In this document: in pieces, positions 32,105-41,507 of the stretch | Layout of the letters: each line of letters opens with the position of its first letter | Numbering within the stretch: the first letter of the stretch is position 1 | Source: Luteolibacter algae | GTDB taxonomy: Bacteria > Verrucomicrobiota > Verrucomicrobiia > Verrucomicrobiales > Akkermansiaceae | NCBI RefSeq assembly: GCF_042683045.1 | Contig: NZ_JBHUIT010000010.1 | Location: 1-64,000 of the forward strand | Direction of reading: 5' to 3' | DNA: 64,000 nt | Position numbers and translations under genes: made by a program | Notes under the pieces: generated by a model | What the model was told of the DNA's origin: nothing | What the model saw: the letters and a program-made list of their open reading frames with translations, nothing else | Database searches by the model: none

Positions 32105-33871
32105 TCAGCTCAACTGGGTTTCCGCGAGGAACTTGTAGGTTCCGTTTGCCGCATAGAGGCTGTCGTGAGTGCCTTGTTCCACCAATTCACCCTTTGAAAT
32201 GACCAGAATTTGATCGGCGTGCCGCACGGTCGAAAGACGATGGGCGATAACCAGCGAAGTGCGGTTCTGCATCAAGCGCTCCAAAGCCTCATTGACGAGT
32301 CTTTCGGATTCGGAATCAAGAGCGGATGTCGCTTCATCGAGCAGTAGGATTTTCGGATCCGCGAGAATAGCCCTGGCGATTGCAATCCGCTGGCGCTGAC
32401 CTCCCGAAAGCTTCGTGCCCCGCGGACCGACAATCGTCTCGTAGGCCTCTGGAAGCTCTGTGATGAAGCTGTGGGCATTTGCCTGGATGGCTGCGTTTTC
32501 GATCTCTTCGCGAGTGGCACCCGGTTTTCCATAGGCGATGTTTTCCAATATTGATCCGCCGAAGAGCATGACCTCCTGGGGCACGATCGCGATCTGGGAG
32601 CGCAGCGAGCTGAGCGAAATTTCCTTGGAGTTGGTTTGGTCCAGCAGCAGGTTGCCCGAGGTAGGATCGTTAAAGCCGAGAATGAGGGAAAACAAAGTCG
32701 ACTTTCCTGCTCCGGAGGGGCCGACAATCGCCGTGCGCTGCCCTGCCGGAAGCACGGTGGAAATATTTTTCAAAACCGGAGCATCCGGCCGGGAGGGGTA
32801 GGTGAAGGAAATGTCCTGCAGTGTGATCTGGCCGGAGATGGTTAGATCCGAGGCACCGCTCCCGCGCTCGGTAGGCATATCGAGTATTTCCCGCAAGCGC
32901 TCGGTGGCTCCCGCGGTTTGCTGGAATTGGGAAATGATTTCCGGGAATGAGCCAAGCGACGCTCCGACAAAAATGGAAAAAAGGATGAAGGACGAGAAAT
33001 TTGTCCACGAGATGCCATCGGTGGCATACATCCGGGCTCCATACCAGACCACGAAGGCAATGGTGCCAAAAAGCACGAAGATAATGAATGAGAGGAACGC
33101 CGCCCTTGCGCGGGCACCTTTGAGAGTGACGGAAAGAAAATCCGAGAGGGAGGACGCGTAGCGGGTCTGCTCGAATTTCTCGTTAGTGAAGGCTTTCACA
33201 TCCGCAATGTTCTGGACTGATTCCTCAATGACCGTTGAGGCCTCGGCCAATGATTGTTGCGCGGCCTTCGAGTGCTTTTTGACCCTCATTCCGAAAAATG
33301 CGATCAGCAGAATCACGACAGGAATGCAGCCGAGCATGATCAGAGACAGCTTCCACGAGGCGATGAAAATGAAGGTCAGGCCCCCGATTAAAATGACAAG
33401 CTGACGGACTGCCTGGGGCACCGTGGTAAGCAGGGTCTCGCGGACCAGGCTGAGATCCGAGGAAACTCGATTGCTAAGAGAGCCGGCGCGTTGATCCTGG
33501 AAATAGGAGATCGGTAGGTTCAACAAATGTTTGAAAATATCCTGGCGCAGCTTGTTCAATGCGGATTCGCCGGACTTGATGAAGCCTTGGACGCGGAAAA
33601 ACGCGATGCTTGCCTGCAGAAACAAAACGCCGAGAAGCATCAAGACCGTCTTGTTGATCCCGGCAAGAATTTGCTCGGGTGGGACTGCATTCTGGAGTGC
33701 GTCTGCCGGGTTCCCGATGAGTTCTTTTAGAAAATAAGGAAATGCGAGAGCCAGACCGGCAGTCACAAAGAGAGCGATGAGAGAGGGGATGAAGACTTTT
33801 TTCTCACCCAGCAGGTAGGAGAAGATCCACCTGTTTGAGGAAATGGGAGATTTTTTATCCGCGGAAGGCAT
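32105..33871 (-). CDS. MsbA-like ABC exporter (fused membrane and ATPase domains)
   Basis: 588 residues, a homodimerising half-transporter. Six membrane helices in residues 25-320, with an N-terminal cytoplasmic extension, then the ATPase: Walker A GPSGAGKS (384-391), signature LSGGQRQR (488-495), Walker B ILLLDEATSALD (508-519) and the H-loop VIAHRLST. The type resembles MsbA and bacterial multidrug or lipid exporters; the substrate is not readable. It is a single gene convergent with apbE (18 bp apart). Confidence 0.88.
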   Translation of the reverse strand: MPSADKKSPISSNRWIFSYLLGEKKVFIPSLIALFVTAGLALAFPYFLKELIGNPADALQNAVPPEQILAGINKTVLMLLGVLFLQASIAFFRVQGFIKSGESALNKLRQDIFKHLLNLPISYFQDQRAGSLSNRVSSDLSLVRETLLTTVPQAVRQLVILIGGLTFIFIASWKLSLIMLGCIPVVILLIAFFGMRVKKHSKAAQQSLAEASTVIEESVQNIADVKAFTNEKFEQTRYASSLSDFLSVTLKGARARAAFLSFIIFVLFGTIAFVVWYGARMYATDGISWTNFSSFILFSIFVGASLGSFPEIISQFQQTAGATERLREILDMPTERGSGASDLTISGQITLQDISFTYPSRPDAPVLKNISTVLPAGQRTAIVGPSGAGKSTLFSLILGFNDPTSGNLLLDQTNSKEISLSSLRSQIAIVPQEVMLFGGSILENIAYGKPGATREEIENAAIQANAHSFITELPEAYETIVGPRGTKLSGGQRQRIAIARAILADPKILLLDEATSALDSESERLVNEALERLMQNRTSLVIAHRLSTVRHADQILVISKGELVEQGTHDSLYAANGTYKFLAETQLS

Positions 33872-33929
33872 GTGCGGATGGGAAACGATGGAGCGCGATG
33901 CGTCAATGACGGGAAATGCCTATAATGGG

Positions 33930-34853
33930 TTAGGAGCGTTTGCGGCGCAGTGTGGCAGCTGAAAGTAGCGATAAAATGAGGGCCGTGGACGGCTCCGGCA
34001 CGGAGGTCAGGCCTGTGATCGCTGTTGCGTAGCTGCTGAGGCGAACAAAGAGATTCACGTCGCCGGAGCCGGGTGGCTGCAGTAGGCTACTGGGCGCACC
34101 AGGCAGAACGAGAGCGGGCGAGTCCGTGCCGAAAGTGGATGTGCCGGAGCCGGATTTCTGGGTAACGACGGAGGTGATGCCCGTCAGATACCAGTTTCCG
34201 GCTATGTTTTGGAATAGTCCGGAGCCGGAGTCAAAAACTGTTGCTCCCGCTTCACCTGCGGTTTGTCCCAGCGTGGTCTGGAGCGCGTCGAAGGCGTAGC
34301 TGGAGTAGTTGAAATCATCGATCGAGCCTCCGATCTGATTGGTGCCCCAACGCTTGGCCACGGTGGAGGTATCGCCCCATGTAACGGTGTCCAACGACGA
34401 TCCATCATCACTTCTGCCCACTCCGTAGGCGACGATTGTGGCGGGGCTCAACGACTCATCGGAGCCGGTGTAAATACTGACCCCGGAGAGCGGAGGGGCG
34501 GAGCTTAAATGAATTATTTTCAGATCCACGCCCGGTGCGACCCGTATTTCCGGAGAGGCGTCACGTGTGAAGAACGTTGTCCCATCGAAGGTGATCCTGT
34601 CATAGGGGGCGACATGGCCTGCCGTGAGAACATAGCCGTTTCCCAGATAAATCCCGGTCCCGCCGATATCTCCGCTCAAATTGCTCAGACTACCGACGGA
34701 TTCGAAGGGCAGGCCGCTGCCCGGATCGGTGCGATTGGTGGAATTGTCCCCTCCATAGATCACCAACGCGCTAGCCATGCCCGCAAATATCGACGGGAAT
34801 AGTAGACATTGTGAGAGTAGAAATTTCATCGGATTTAAGGAAATAGGTTTCAT
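33930..34853 (-). CDS. Secreted trypsin-like serine protease with PEP-CTERM sorting signal
   Basis: 307 residues from ATG 34853; an ATG at 34829 (MKFLLSQ) is an equal alternative, while the frame open to 35312 is only a shadow of the opposite gene. Signal peptide to about residue 29 (GMASA). The S1-protease triad reads His80 (LTAGHVAPYD), Asp110 (PGVDLKIIHL), Ser209 (FDSGSGLF, where the usual Gly before Asp-Ser is Phe). The C-terminus has VPEP, a membrane helix and RRKRS, the PEP-CTERM signal for exosortase processing. An AAGGG about ten bases before 34853 may be the ribosome site. No exosortase gene is in the window. Confidence 0.85.
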   Translation of the reverse strand: MKPISLNPMKFLLSQCLLFPSIFAGMASALVIYGGDNSTNRTDPGSGLPFESVGSLSNLSGDIGGTGIYLGNGYVLTAGHVAPYDRITFDGTTFFTRDASPEIRVAPGVDLKIIHLSSAPPLSGVSIYTGSDESLSPATIVAYGVGRSDDGSSLDTVTWGDTSTVAKRWGTNQIGGSIDDFNYSSYAFDALQTTLGQTAGEAGATVFDSGSGLFQNIAGNWYLTGITSVVTQKSGSGTSTFGTDSPALVLPGAPSSLLQPPGSGDVNLFVRLSSYATAITGLTSVPEPSTALILSLLSAATLRRKRS

Positions 34854-34955
34854 CCCACGGCTGCCCTTATCACTGACGAGTTTCAGAAAAATGCGGAAAA
34901 GGTCAATGAAACTTAAGTATTGAATACAACTGGCGAAATGGAGAAGGATAGCGCC

Positions 34956-35330
34956 ATGAAATACGGATGGGCTCTGATTGGATTTGTTTGCTGGCATCTG
35001 ACAAGCTGCGCCACAGGCGGCGGGGAAATGGGTGATATGGCCGCGGGCGATGACGGTGCTGTAGGAGGAATTTCCGAAGTGCCAAACCCTAGCCCGGAGA
35101 TGGCCAAAGCAAGTGGAACCTCGCTTTCCCAGCTCCAGCGCGGACACGTGGTTTACATGTTGAAATGCGGCGAATGTCATGAGTATCAGCTCCCTGAACG
35201 GGTTGACATTATGGATTGGGAAGACGCTATGCCGGATATGATCCGGCATGCCGGGCTGCCTTCCTCCGATGAAACAGCCGTGCTCGACTACGTGGTGGCC
35301 GTGAAAAAGCAAAAAGGACAGGAATATTAA
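34956..35330 (+). CDS. Small c-type cytochrome lipoprotein
   Basis: 124 residues from ATG 34956, chosen because AGAAGGA lies about eight bases before it. A lipobox (HLTSC, Cys at about 17) is followed by a Gly/Asp-rich linker and a domain with one heme site CGECH and later Met residues (DMIRHAG) that could be the second axial ligand. It should be anchored in a membrane facing the periplasm as a monoheme electron carrier. It is divergent from the PEP-CTERM protease and precedes the ABC importer operon by 55 bp. Confidence 0.75.
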   Translation: MKYGWALIGFVCWHLTSCATGGGEMGDMAAGDDGAVGGISEVPNPSPEMAKASGTSLSQLQRGHVVYMLKCGECHEYQLPERVDIMDWEDAMPDMIRHAGLPSSDETAVLDYVVAVKKQKGQEY

Positions 35331-35385
35331 GCGGGAGTGAAGCTTGCCAACTCGACCAGACGGGTGAAACTCTAGGCTCCGCCGC

Positions 35386-36732
35386 GTGAAAAGTTATTTC
35401 CTAAGAAGATTCCTGCTGATCCCTCCCACATTGCTTGGGATTACTTTCCTTGTCTTCGCGATCACCCGGTTTGTCCCGGGTGGGCCGATGGACCGGATGC
35501 TTCAGCAAGCGGCCGGAAGTGCTGATGGAGGCGGTGGAAAAAAGGCTTCCAATGAGGCGAGCGGCGGCCTCAGTGAGGAGCAGATGGAAGAGCTGGAAGA
35601 GCAATACGGGCTCGATAAATCAATGCCGGTCGCCTACTTGCAATGGCTCGGCCTTGCTCCGCGGGAGGTCAGAATTTCCAAAGGTGAATTCGGCGCGCGC
35701 GGTGATGATGCCATTGGCGGAAGCGAGGCGGATCCGGAGAATACGGCGATTTTGGTGCTACGGGGCGATGGCCGCGTGGTGCGGGTGAAGAAAGAGGGAG
35801 ATCAGATTGTATCAGCATCCTATAAAAGCAGTGGCAAGGACATCGCCGCGGATGGCTGGAAGCTACGATACGAGAATGAGGAAATGCGGCAAAAACGTTT
35901 CCAGCGCCGGAACGCCGATGGCGCGGATCTACCCTCATATCCGGCTCGGGCGGTTGCCTATCGCACCCATTTCAGCGGGCTTCTTCAGGGCGATCTGGGG
36001 CGATCCAATGTTTATAATGATCCTGTCTGGAGTATGATCGTCGAGCGGGTGCCGGTGGCCGTCTACTTCGGGCTGCTTACGGCGATCCTTACGTATTCCG
36101 TCTGTCTGCCGCTGGGTGTTTTGAAGGCTTTGAAGCACCGCACCTTCATAGATAGCGCCAGCTCGGTGCTGATATTCGTCGGGTATTCCATTCCGGGTTT
36201 CGCCCTCGGAGCGATCTTGCTGGTGCACCTGGGAGCGCGGATGAATTGGTTTCCGCTGTTTGGGTTCACTAGCCCGGACTTCGGCGATATGGCCCCGTGG
36301 GATCAGGTGAAAGATCTGGCCCATCATACGGTTTTACCTTTGCTCTGCTACCTGGTTGGTTCTTTCGCGATGCTGACCATGCTGACCAAAAATAATCTGA
36401 TGGATCAGCTGGCCGCCGATTATGTCCGGACGGCAGTGGCAAAAGGTGTGGGCTTCAAGAAGGCGGTTTTCGGCCACGCATTCCGGAACTCCATGATTCC
36501 CGTGGCGACCAGCGCTGGTGCACTTGTGGAGATTTTCATCAGTGGATCGATGCTGGTGGAGACGGTTTTCGATATTCAGGGCTTTGGCCTGCTTCAGTTC
36601 CAGGCTGTCATTGCCCGCGATGTCCCTGTGATCATGGGGACTCTTACCATCGCAGCGTTTCTGATGCTGATGGGGAATCTCATTTCCGACATCATCGTGG
36701 CAATGGTCGACCCAAGAATTAAGTTTAAATGA
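35386..36732 (+). CDS. Peptide ABC transporter permease, YejB/OppB-like, with large insert
   Basis: 448 residues from a GTG start (MKSYFLRRFLLIPPTLLGITF), about 110 longer than typical DppB/OppB. The first helix and RFVPGGPMDRML are standard; then residues about 48-205 form a soluble Gly/charged-rich insert before the usual five-helix core. The EAA loop is DYVRTAVAKGVGFKKAVFGH. The YejB branch also carries an insertion here. It forms the transport channel with the next gene. Its stop overlaps the following ATG (ATGA-like, four bases), so the five importer genes are one coupled operon. Confidence 0.87.
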   Translation: MKSYFLRRFLLIPPTLLGITFLVFAITRFVPGGPMDRMLQQAAGSADGGGGKKASNEASGGLSEEQMEELEEQYGLDKSMPVAYLQWLGLAPREVRISKGEFGARGDDAIGGSEADPENTAILVLRGDGRVVRVKKEGDQIVSASYKSSGKDIAADGWKLRYENEEMRQKRFQRRNADGADLPSYPARAVAYRTHFSGLLQGDLGRSNVYNDPVWSMIVERVPVAVYFGLLTAILTYSVCLPLGVLKALKHRTFIDSASSVLIFVGYSIPGFALGAILLVHLGARMNWFPLFGFTSPDFGDMAPWDQVKDLAHHTVLPLLCYLVGSFAMLTMLTKNNLMDQLAADYVRTAVAKGVGFKKAVFGHAFRNSMIPVATSAGALVEIFISGSMLVETVFDIQGFGLLQFQAVIARDVPVIMGTLTIAAFLMLMGNLISDIIVAMVDPRIKFK

Positions 36733-38315
36733 GCAAACGAACGATAGGATTGGTCATGTTCATACTCGGACTGCTTGCGGTCCTTGGGGAGCTGCGTGGT
36801 ATCGATTTTCCAACAGCCCGTTGGTTTTTCGAGACGAGCCGCGAGGTGCCGCTGCTACGGTGGAAAGGGGAAAGTGGGACGGTCCTTTGGTTCGGCTGGC
36901 TGAGCTCGGCAATTCTGATCGGCATTGGATTGGTGACGATTGTAAAATCATTTTTTGGTGGGCCGCCGGATCCTGTCAGCGTTCGCCGGATCCAACGTTT
37001 CAAAGAGATCAAACGGGGCTATTATTCATTGATTATACTCTATTGCCTCGTCGGCCTGGCTGCTTTGGATCAGGTGATTGTCGGTAAGGAAGCGCTGGCA
37101 GTGCGCTATAAAGGCGAGTGGAGCTTCCCGGCGTTCACTCCTAAACCGTTCAAGGGATCCGATTTTGGCATTGAAGGCGAGCGGGCGGATGCTCCCGTCA
37201 ATTACCGCAAGCTGAAGATTGATCTGAAAAAGGAAAAACATCTGACCCACGGGAGGGTGATCATGCCGCTGATCCCGTTTGGAGCCACGAATGACACGTT
37301 GAAGCCGCGCTCGAAGTCCTTGGTGAAGCGTGAAGGGGTCTACCATGAGTCCGGGAGTCGGAAAGCCTACTTCGGCCTGGCCGCGCAATATTATGATCTG
37401 GAGGATGCGAGATTCCACCTGCGTTACACCCTGCGGGATGGCTTGCTCAGCGGGCCTGTGGATGGCTGGGATACCGAAGGCGAGCGGGTTTACAGTGCTG
37501 AATATTACAAAGGTAAGAAAGTTAAGGAAAAGTATACGGGAGAGGGGGCGGTGGAGGATTTCCTGGCCATCCCAAGCGGAGAGTTGCGGGCGGTAAAATA
37601 TCATCCTGCCCCGCCGATTCCAGAGGAGCGAAATCTTTTGGGAACGACTTCGCAGGGTTACGATGTGCTGGCTTATTTATATGGGGGCTTACAGATCAAT
37701 TTCAAAGCCGCGCTCATTTTCCTGCCGATTGTTTATGCCATTGGCATCACCCTCGGGATGCTGATGGGTTATCTGGGGGGGTGGTTTGATCTTGTGATGC
37801 AGCGACTGATCGAAATTTTCTCGAATATGCCCTTCCTGTTCGTGGTGATTATCTTTTCGAGCATGGTGCCAGAGCAATTCAAAGGGCTACCGGTGATTCT
37901 TAGCATTCTAATTGTCTTTGGGTGGATGGGGATTACCTATCTCATGCGAACCGCGGCCTATCGTGACAAGGAGCGTGATTATATTTCCGCAGCCCGGGTG
38001 TTGGGCGCAGGCACGCCACGCATTATTTTCCGGCATCTGCTGCCCAATACCGTGGCAATCATTGTAACGCTCGTGCCGTTCACGATCTCCTCGTTGATTT
38101 TGTCGCTAACCGCATTGGACTATCTCGGCTTCGGGCTGCCCCCGGAATATGCGACATGGGGGCGGTTATTGAATGATGGACTTTCAAATCTCTCAGCACC
38201 TTGGCTGGTTTCTTCCACCTTCTTTGTTCTGGTTGGGCAGCTGGTTCTTATCACCTTTATCGGTGAGGCTGTGCGTGAGGCGTTTGACCCGAAAAAATAC
38301 AGTTACTACCGTTGA
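36729..38315 (+). CDS. Peptide ABC transporter permease, YejE/OppC-like, with large insert
   Basis: 528 residues. Two extra N-terminal helices (about 8-28 and 54-75), then RRGYYSL-like KRGYYSLIILYCLVGLA, then a long periplasmic insert (about 125-310) with VRYKGEWSFPAF, a segment shared with YejE, and DVLAYLYGGL. The core permease follows with EAA loop DYISAARVLGAGTPRIIFRH. The insert in both permeases suggests a specialised docking site for the binding protein. The stop overlaps the next start by four bases. Confidence 0.87.
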   Translation: MSKRTIGLVMFILGLLAVLGELRGIDFPTARWFFETSREVPLLRWKGESGTVLWFGWLSSAILIGIGLVTIVKSFFGGPPDPVSVRRIQRFKEIKRGYYSLIILYCLVGLAALDQVIVGKEALAVRYKGEWSFPAFTPKPFKGSDFGIEGERADAPVNYRKLKIDLKKEKHLTHGRVIMPLIPFGATNDTLKPRSKSLVKREGVYHESGSRKAYFGLAAQYYDLEDARFHLRYTLRDGLLSGPVDGWDTEGERVYSAEYYKGKKVKEKYTGEGAVEDFLAIPSGELRAVKYHPAPPIPEERNLLGTTSQGYDVLAYLYGGLQINFKAALIFLPIVYAIGITLGMLMGYLGGWFDLVMQRLIEIFSNMPFLFVVIIFSSMVPEQFKGLPVILSILIVFGWMGITYLMRTAAYRDKERDYISAARVLGAGTPRIIFRHLLPNTVAIIVTLVPFTISSLILSLTALDYLGFGLPPEYATWGRLLNDGLSNLSAPWLVSSTFFVLVGQLVLITFIGEAVREAFDPKKYSYYR

Positions 38316-40519
38316 TGCGAAATTATCTTTCCATGTTCCTACTGGCCGTGGCGTTTCTCGCGCTCGGTTCCTGCCATCGCGATGAAGAATCCGGGCTGCG
38401 AGTCTCGGGCTTTGAGGATTTTATTCCCCGTTACAACAGCTATATCAAAAACTGGCTAGAGGAAGAAAAGGCGGAGAACACCGCTGCTGTCCAGGAAGCT
38501 GAGCGGAAGATGCTGACGACCGAGGGTGAGGAGAGCGAGGCGATTGAGCGTCATTTGATCAATCTGAAACGTGAGCAGGAGAAATTGGATTTCCGGCTTG
38601 GGCTGGGAGACTACTTCCGGTTCGGCACTCCCGAGGAGATTCCTGCTGGTCTGGTATGGGAAAACGGTGCGGATAAAGAAGAAATAGGTGATCCGCGAGC
38701 AAAAAAGGGAGGAGTTTTCCGGACATCTATTCCATCATTTCCGCCCACTTTGCGACCCTTCGGCGACAATTCAAACAACAGCTTCCGCAGTGCCATCTAT
38801 GACGATATCGATATGCCCCTCGTCACACTGCATCCGAAATCGATGGAAATGATCCCTGGGTTGGCCAAGGAATGGGCAGTTTCCGAAGATGGGCGGACGG
38901 TCTATTTCCGCCTGGATGAGACTGCGACTTACTCAAACGGAAAACCTGTCCGGGCCAGGGATTTTCTCTTCGGTAGCTATATCCGTATCTCGGATGACAT
39001 CGTCAATTCCTACGCGAAGCAATACTACCGTGAGAATCTTGCGGCGATGGTGGTTTACGATGAGTTAACGCTATCTGTCTCTATTCCGGAGGCGGAAATT
39101 TATGCTCCTGCCAAGGCAGGCGGTTTTTCTCCCTCCGAGCCCGATTTCTACAATGATTACGGCCCGGATTTTGTGGAGCGATACCAGTGGAAATTTCCTC
39201 CTACAACGGGTGCCTATGAAGTGAAGGAAGAGGATATCGTGAAGGGTGTCTCCGTCACGCAGACGCGGGTGAAGAACTGGTGGGCGAAGGATAAGAAATA
39301 CTACAAGTATCGTTTCAATCCGGATAAGATCGTTCATATCGTCGTCCGAGATGAGTCGAAATCCTTCGAGTTATTTCGAGCCGGGGAGCTCGATACCTTC
39401 TATATCACACGCCCGGAATACTGGTATGAGAAATCGGAGATTGACCCTGTCTTCAGAGGATACATCGAGCGCTATACCTTTTATAATCAATACCCGGCCC
39501 TCCCACGTGGGCTTTATCTGAATGTCAGCAAGCCGTTGTTGGATGAGAAAGAAATCCGCATTGGTATCCAACATGCGATGAATTGGCAGAAAATCATCGA
39601 TGTCATTTATCGCGGCGATTATACGCGGCTGGATGCCTTCAATCAAGGTTACCTACTTTTCAGTGATCCTACGATCAAGGCGCGCCAGTTTTCGATTTCA
39701 AAAGCCCGGACTGCTTTTAGAAACGCGGGTTTTACGCAAACGGATCGGAACGGAATCCTGCAGCGCCCCAATGGCACAAAGCTCTCTATATCGCTGACTT
39801 ATCCGGCAATTCCGATTTATGAGAGAATGCTGGCAATCCTCAGAGAGGAGGCGAAAGCATGTGGGTTGGACCTCCGTCTGGATTCACTGGAGCCGACTGT
39901 GGAATATAAGAAAGTCATGCAGAAGCAGCACGAAATGACTTTTGCCGCATGGGTAATCACTCCTCCCGTCCCGGATTTTTATCAGTTTCTGCATTCATCG
40001 AATGCACGCGATGAACGGGGGAATCTTAAAACACAGACAAACAATCTGTTCGTTTGGGGACGTGAGGATACTGATGTTTTATCGGAGAAAGTTCGCGCTG
40101 CGAGAACTGAGGAGGAACTGCGGGATGCCGCCTTCAAGCTTCAGCATATCATGCATGACGAGGCGATATTCGTTCCCGCTTACACTGTCGATTTTGTGAG
40201 GCTGGGTTGTTGGCGTTGGGTCCGCTGGCCGGACTGTGAGGAAACACGCTTCGCCCCCCCAGTGGTCTATGAGCCTCTTGAGGCTTCTGTTCATTGGATT
40301 GACGAAGAGATCCAACAAGAAACCATGGATGCGAAACGCAGTGGTAAAACCTTCCCTGAGGTGAACAAGATTGTTGATGACTATCGCTATCCCAGTGAAC
40401 TTATCGAGGCTGCGGAGGAAGGTGATTCCGAGGATGGTGCGAGTTCCGGACAGCCGGTTCCAGAGTCCGATGAACAAGGGACTCCCGGAGAAACTATACA
40501 AGAGGAGGTGGAGCAATGA
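38312..40519 (+). CDS. Peptide-binding lipoprotein, SBP family 5 (YejA/OppA-like)
   Basis: 735 residues. A lipobox LGSC (Cys about 22) anchors it to the membrane; a charged coiled stretch (about 45-90) is followed by the SBP-5 domain with KGGVFRTSIPSFPPTLRPFG, MIPGLAKEWAVSEDGRTVYF and RPEYWYEKSEIDP. The C-terminal tail (about 710-735) is acidic and low in complexity. It should bind peptides or a modified peptide-nucleotide in the periplasm and deliver it to the two permeases. Its stop overlaps the ATPase gene start (ATGA at 40516-40519). Confidence 0.9.
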   Translation: MMRNYLSMFLLAVAFLALGSCHRDEESGLRVSGFEDFIPRYNSYIKNWLEEEKAENTAAVQEAERKMLTTEGEESEAIERHLINLKREQEKLDFRLGLGDYFRFGTPEEIPAGLVWENGADKEEIGDPRAKKGGVFRTSIPSFPPTLRPFGDNSNNSFRSAIYDDIDMPLVTLHPKSMEMIPGLAKEWAVSEDGRTVYFRLDETATYSNGKPVRARDFLFGSYIRISDDIVNSYAKQYYRENLAAMVVYDELTLSVSIPEAEIYAPAKAGGFSPSEPDFYNDYGPDFVERYQWKFPPTTGAYEVKEEDIVKGVSVTQTRVKNWWAKDKKYYKYRFNPDKIVHIVVRDESKSFELFRAGELDTFYITRPEYWYEKSEIDPVFRGYIERYTFYNQYPALPRGLYLNVSKPLLDEKEIRIGIQHAMNWQKIIDVIYRGDYTRLDAFNQGYLLFSDPTIKARQFSISKARTAFRNAGFTQTDRNGILQRPNGTKLSISLTYPAIPIYERMLAILREEAKACGLDLRLDSLEPTVEYKKVMQKQHEMTFAAWVITPPVPDFYQFLHSSNARDERGNLKTQTNNLFVWGREDTDVLSEKVRAARTEEELRDAAFKLQHIMHDEAIFVPAYTVDFVRLGCWRWVRWPDCEETRFAPPVVYEPLEASVHWIDEEIQQETMDAKRSGKTFPEVNKIVDDYRYPSELIEAAEEGDSEDGASSGQPVPESDEQGTPGETIQEEVEQ

Positions 40520-41496
40520 GTGACCAATACGTGCTGGAAGTGGATCGGTTGATCACTTCCTTCGAAACCGAGCGAGGATTGCTGCGGGCTGTCGATCAGG
40601 TCTCCTTCAAGATTCCCTACGGCAAAACTGTCGGCATTGTGGGTGAGTCCGGCTGCGGGAAAAGTGTGACGGCGATGTCGATCGTGGGTCTTTTGCCCCA
40701 TCCTTCCGGAAAAGTCCTCGGCGGCGAAATTCATTTCAAAGGAGAAGATCTCCTGCATGCTCCCGCAAAGCGGATGCGGCAGGTCCGCGGTGGAGAAATC
40801 GGTGTGATTTTCCAAGAGCCGATGGCTGCCCTCAACCCCGTGCACCGGATCGGCCGACAAGTGTCCGAGGTTTTCCGGATACACAAAAAGATGAGCAAAA
40901 AGGATGCATGGGATGCCTCTACGGAGATGCTTCAGCTGCTGAAAATCCCCGCGCCTGAAAAGCGCATGATGGATTATCCGCACCATCTTTCCGGGGGGAT
41001 GAGGCAGCGGATTGTCATCGCGCTGGCTCTTGCTTGTCGCCCGGATCTTGTGATTGCCGATGAGCCGACAACCGCTCTCGATGTCACCGTTCAGGCACAG
41101 ATTCTTGATCTTCTGGGCAATTTGCAAAGTGACATGGGAATGTCTCTGATGCTGATCACGCACGATCTGGGCGTCATTGCCGAGACCTGTGACGAAGTTG
41201 TGGTCATGTATGGCGGCAGGGTTGTGGAAAGTGCGCCGGTGGAAGAACTGTTCGCCGATCCGTTGCATGCCTACACGCGTGCGCTTCTGAGGTCGATTCC
41301 TACTCTTGATACCGTTCCCAAGTCAGTCTTGCAGACGATCCCCGGAACCGTTGCCGGATTGGGAGAATACACCCACGGATGCCGTTTCTGCCAACGTATG
41401 GGGAGGGTGACTGCCATCAGCCGAGAGCGCCCCAAGTTCAAAGAAGTGCAGCCGGGGCACTGGCTGGAAATATGTAAGGAATGTTCCAACCTGTGA
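40516..41496 (+). CDS. Peptide ABC transporter ATPase, OppD/DppD-like
   Basis: 326 residues. Walker A GESGCGKSVTAMS, signature LSGGMRQRI, Walker B LVIADEPTTALDVT, and the C-terminal oligopeptide-HPY extension with Cys at GCRFCQRM and again at CKEC, the pattern that in some DppD proteins carries an iron-sulfur cluster. It drives uptake together with the OppF-like ATPase. The E. coli Yej system has these two ATPases fused as YejF; here they are separate genes. Confidence 0.9.
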   Translation: MSDQYVLEVDRLITSFETERGLLRAVDQVSFKIPYGKTVGIVGESGCGKSVTAMSIVGLLPHPSGKVLGGEIHFKGEDLLHAPAKRMRQVRGGEIGVIFQEPMAALNPVHRIGRQVSEVFRIHKKMSKKDAWDASTEMLQLLKIPAPEKRMMDYPHHLSGGMRQRIVIALALACRPDLVIADEPTTALDVTVQAQILDLLGNLQSDMGMSLMLITHDLGVIAETCDEVVVMYGGRVVESAPVEELFADPLHAYTRALLRSIPTLDTVPKSVLQTIPGTVAGLGEYTHGCRFCQRMGRVTAISRERPKFKEVQPGHWLEICKECSNL

Positions 41497-41507
41497 GTGA
41501 TTTACCA

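Noticed and set aside
34854..35312. N-terminal extension of the PEP-CTERM protease up to 35312
   Set aside because: The extra 153 codons overlap the cytochrome lipoprotein gene in antisense and lack a signal peptide, while a good signal peptide begins at 34853 or 34829.
40387..41268. 293-codon minus-strand frame across the importer ATPase
   Set aside because: Antisense to OppD with intact Walker motifs; no features of its own.
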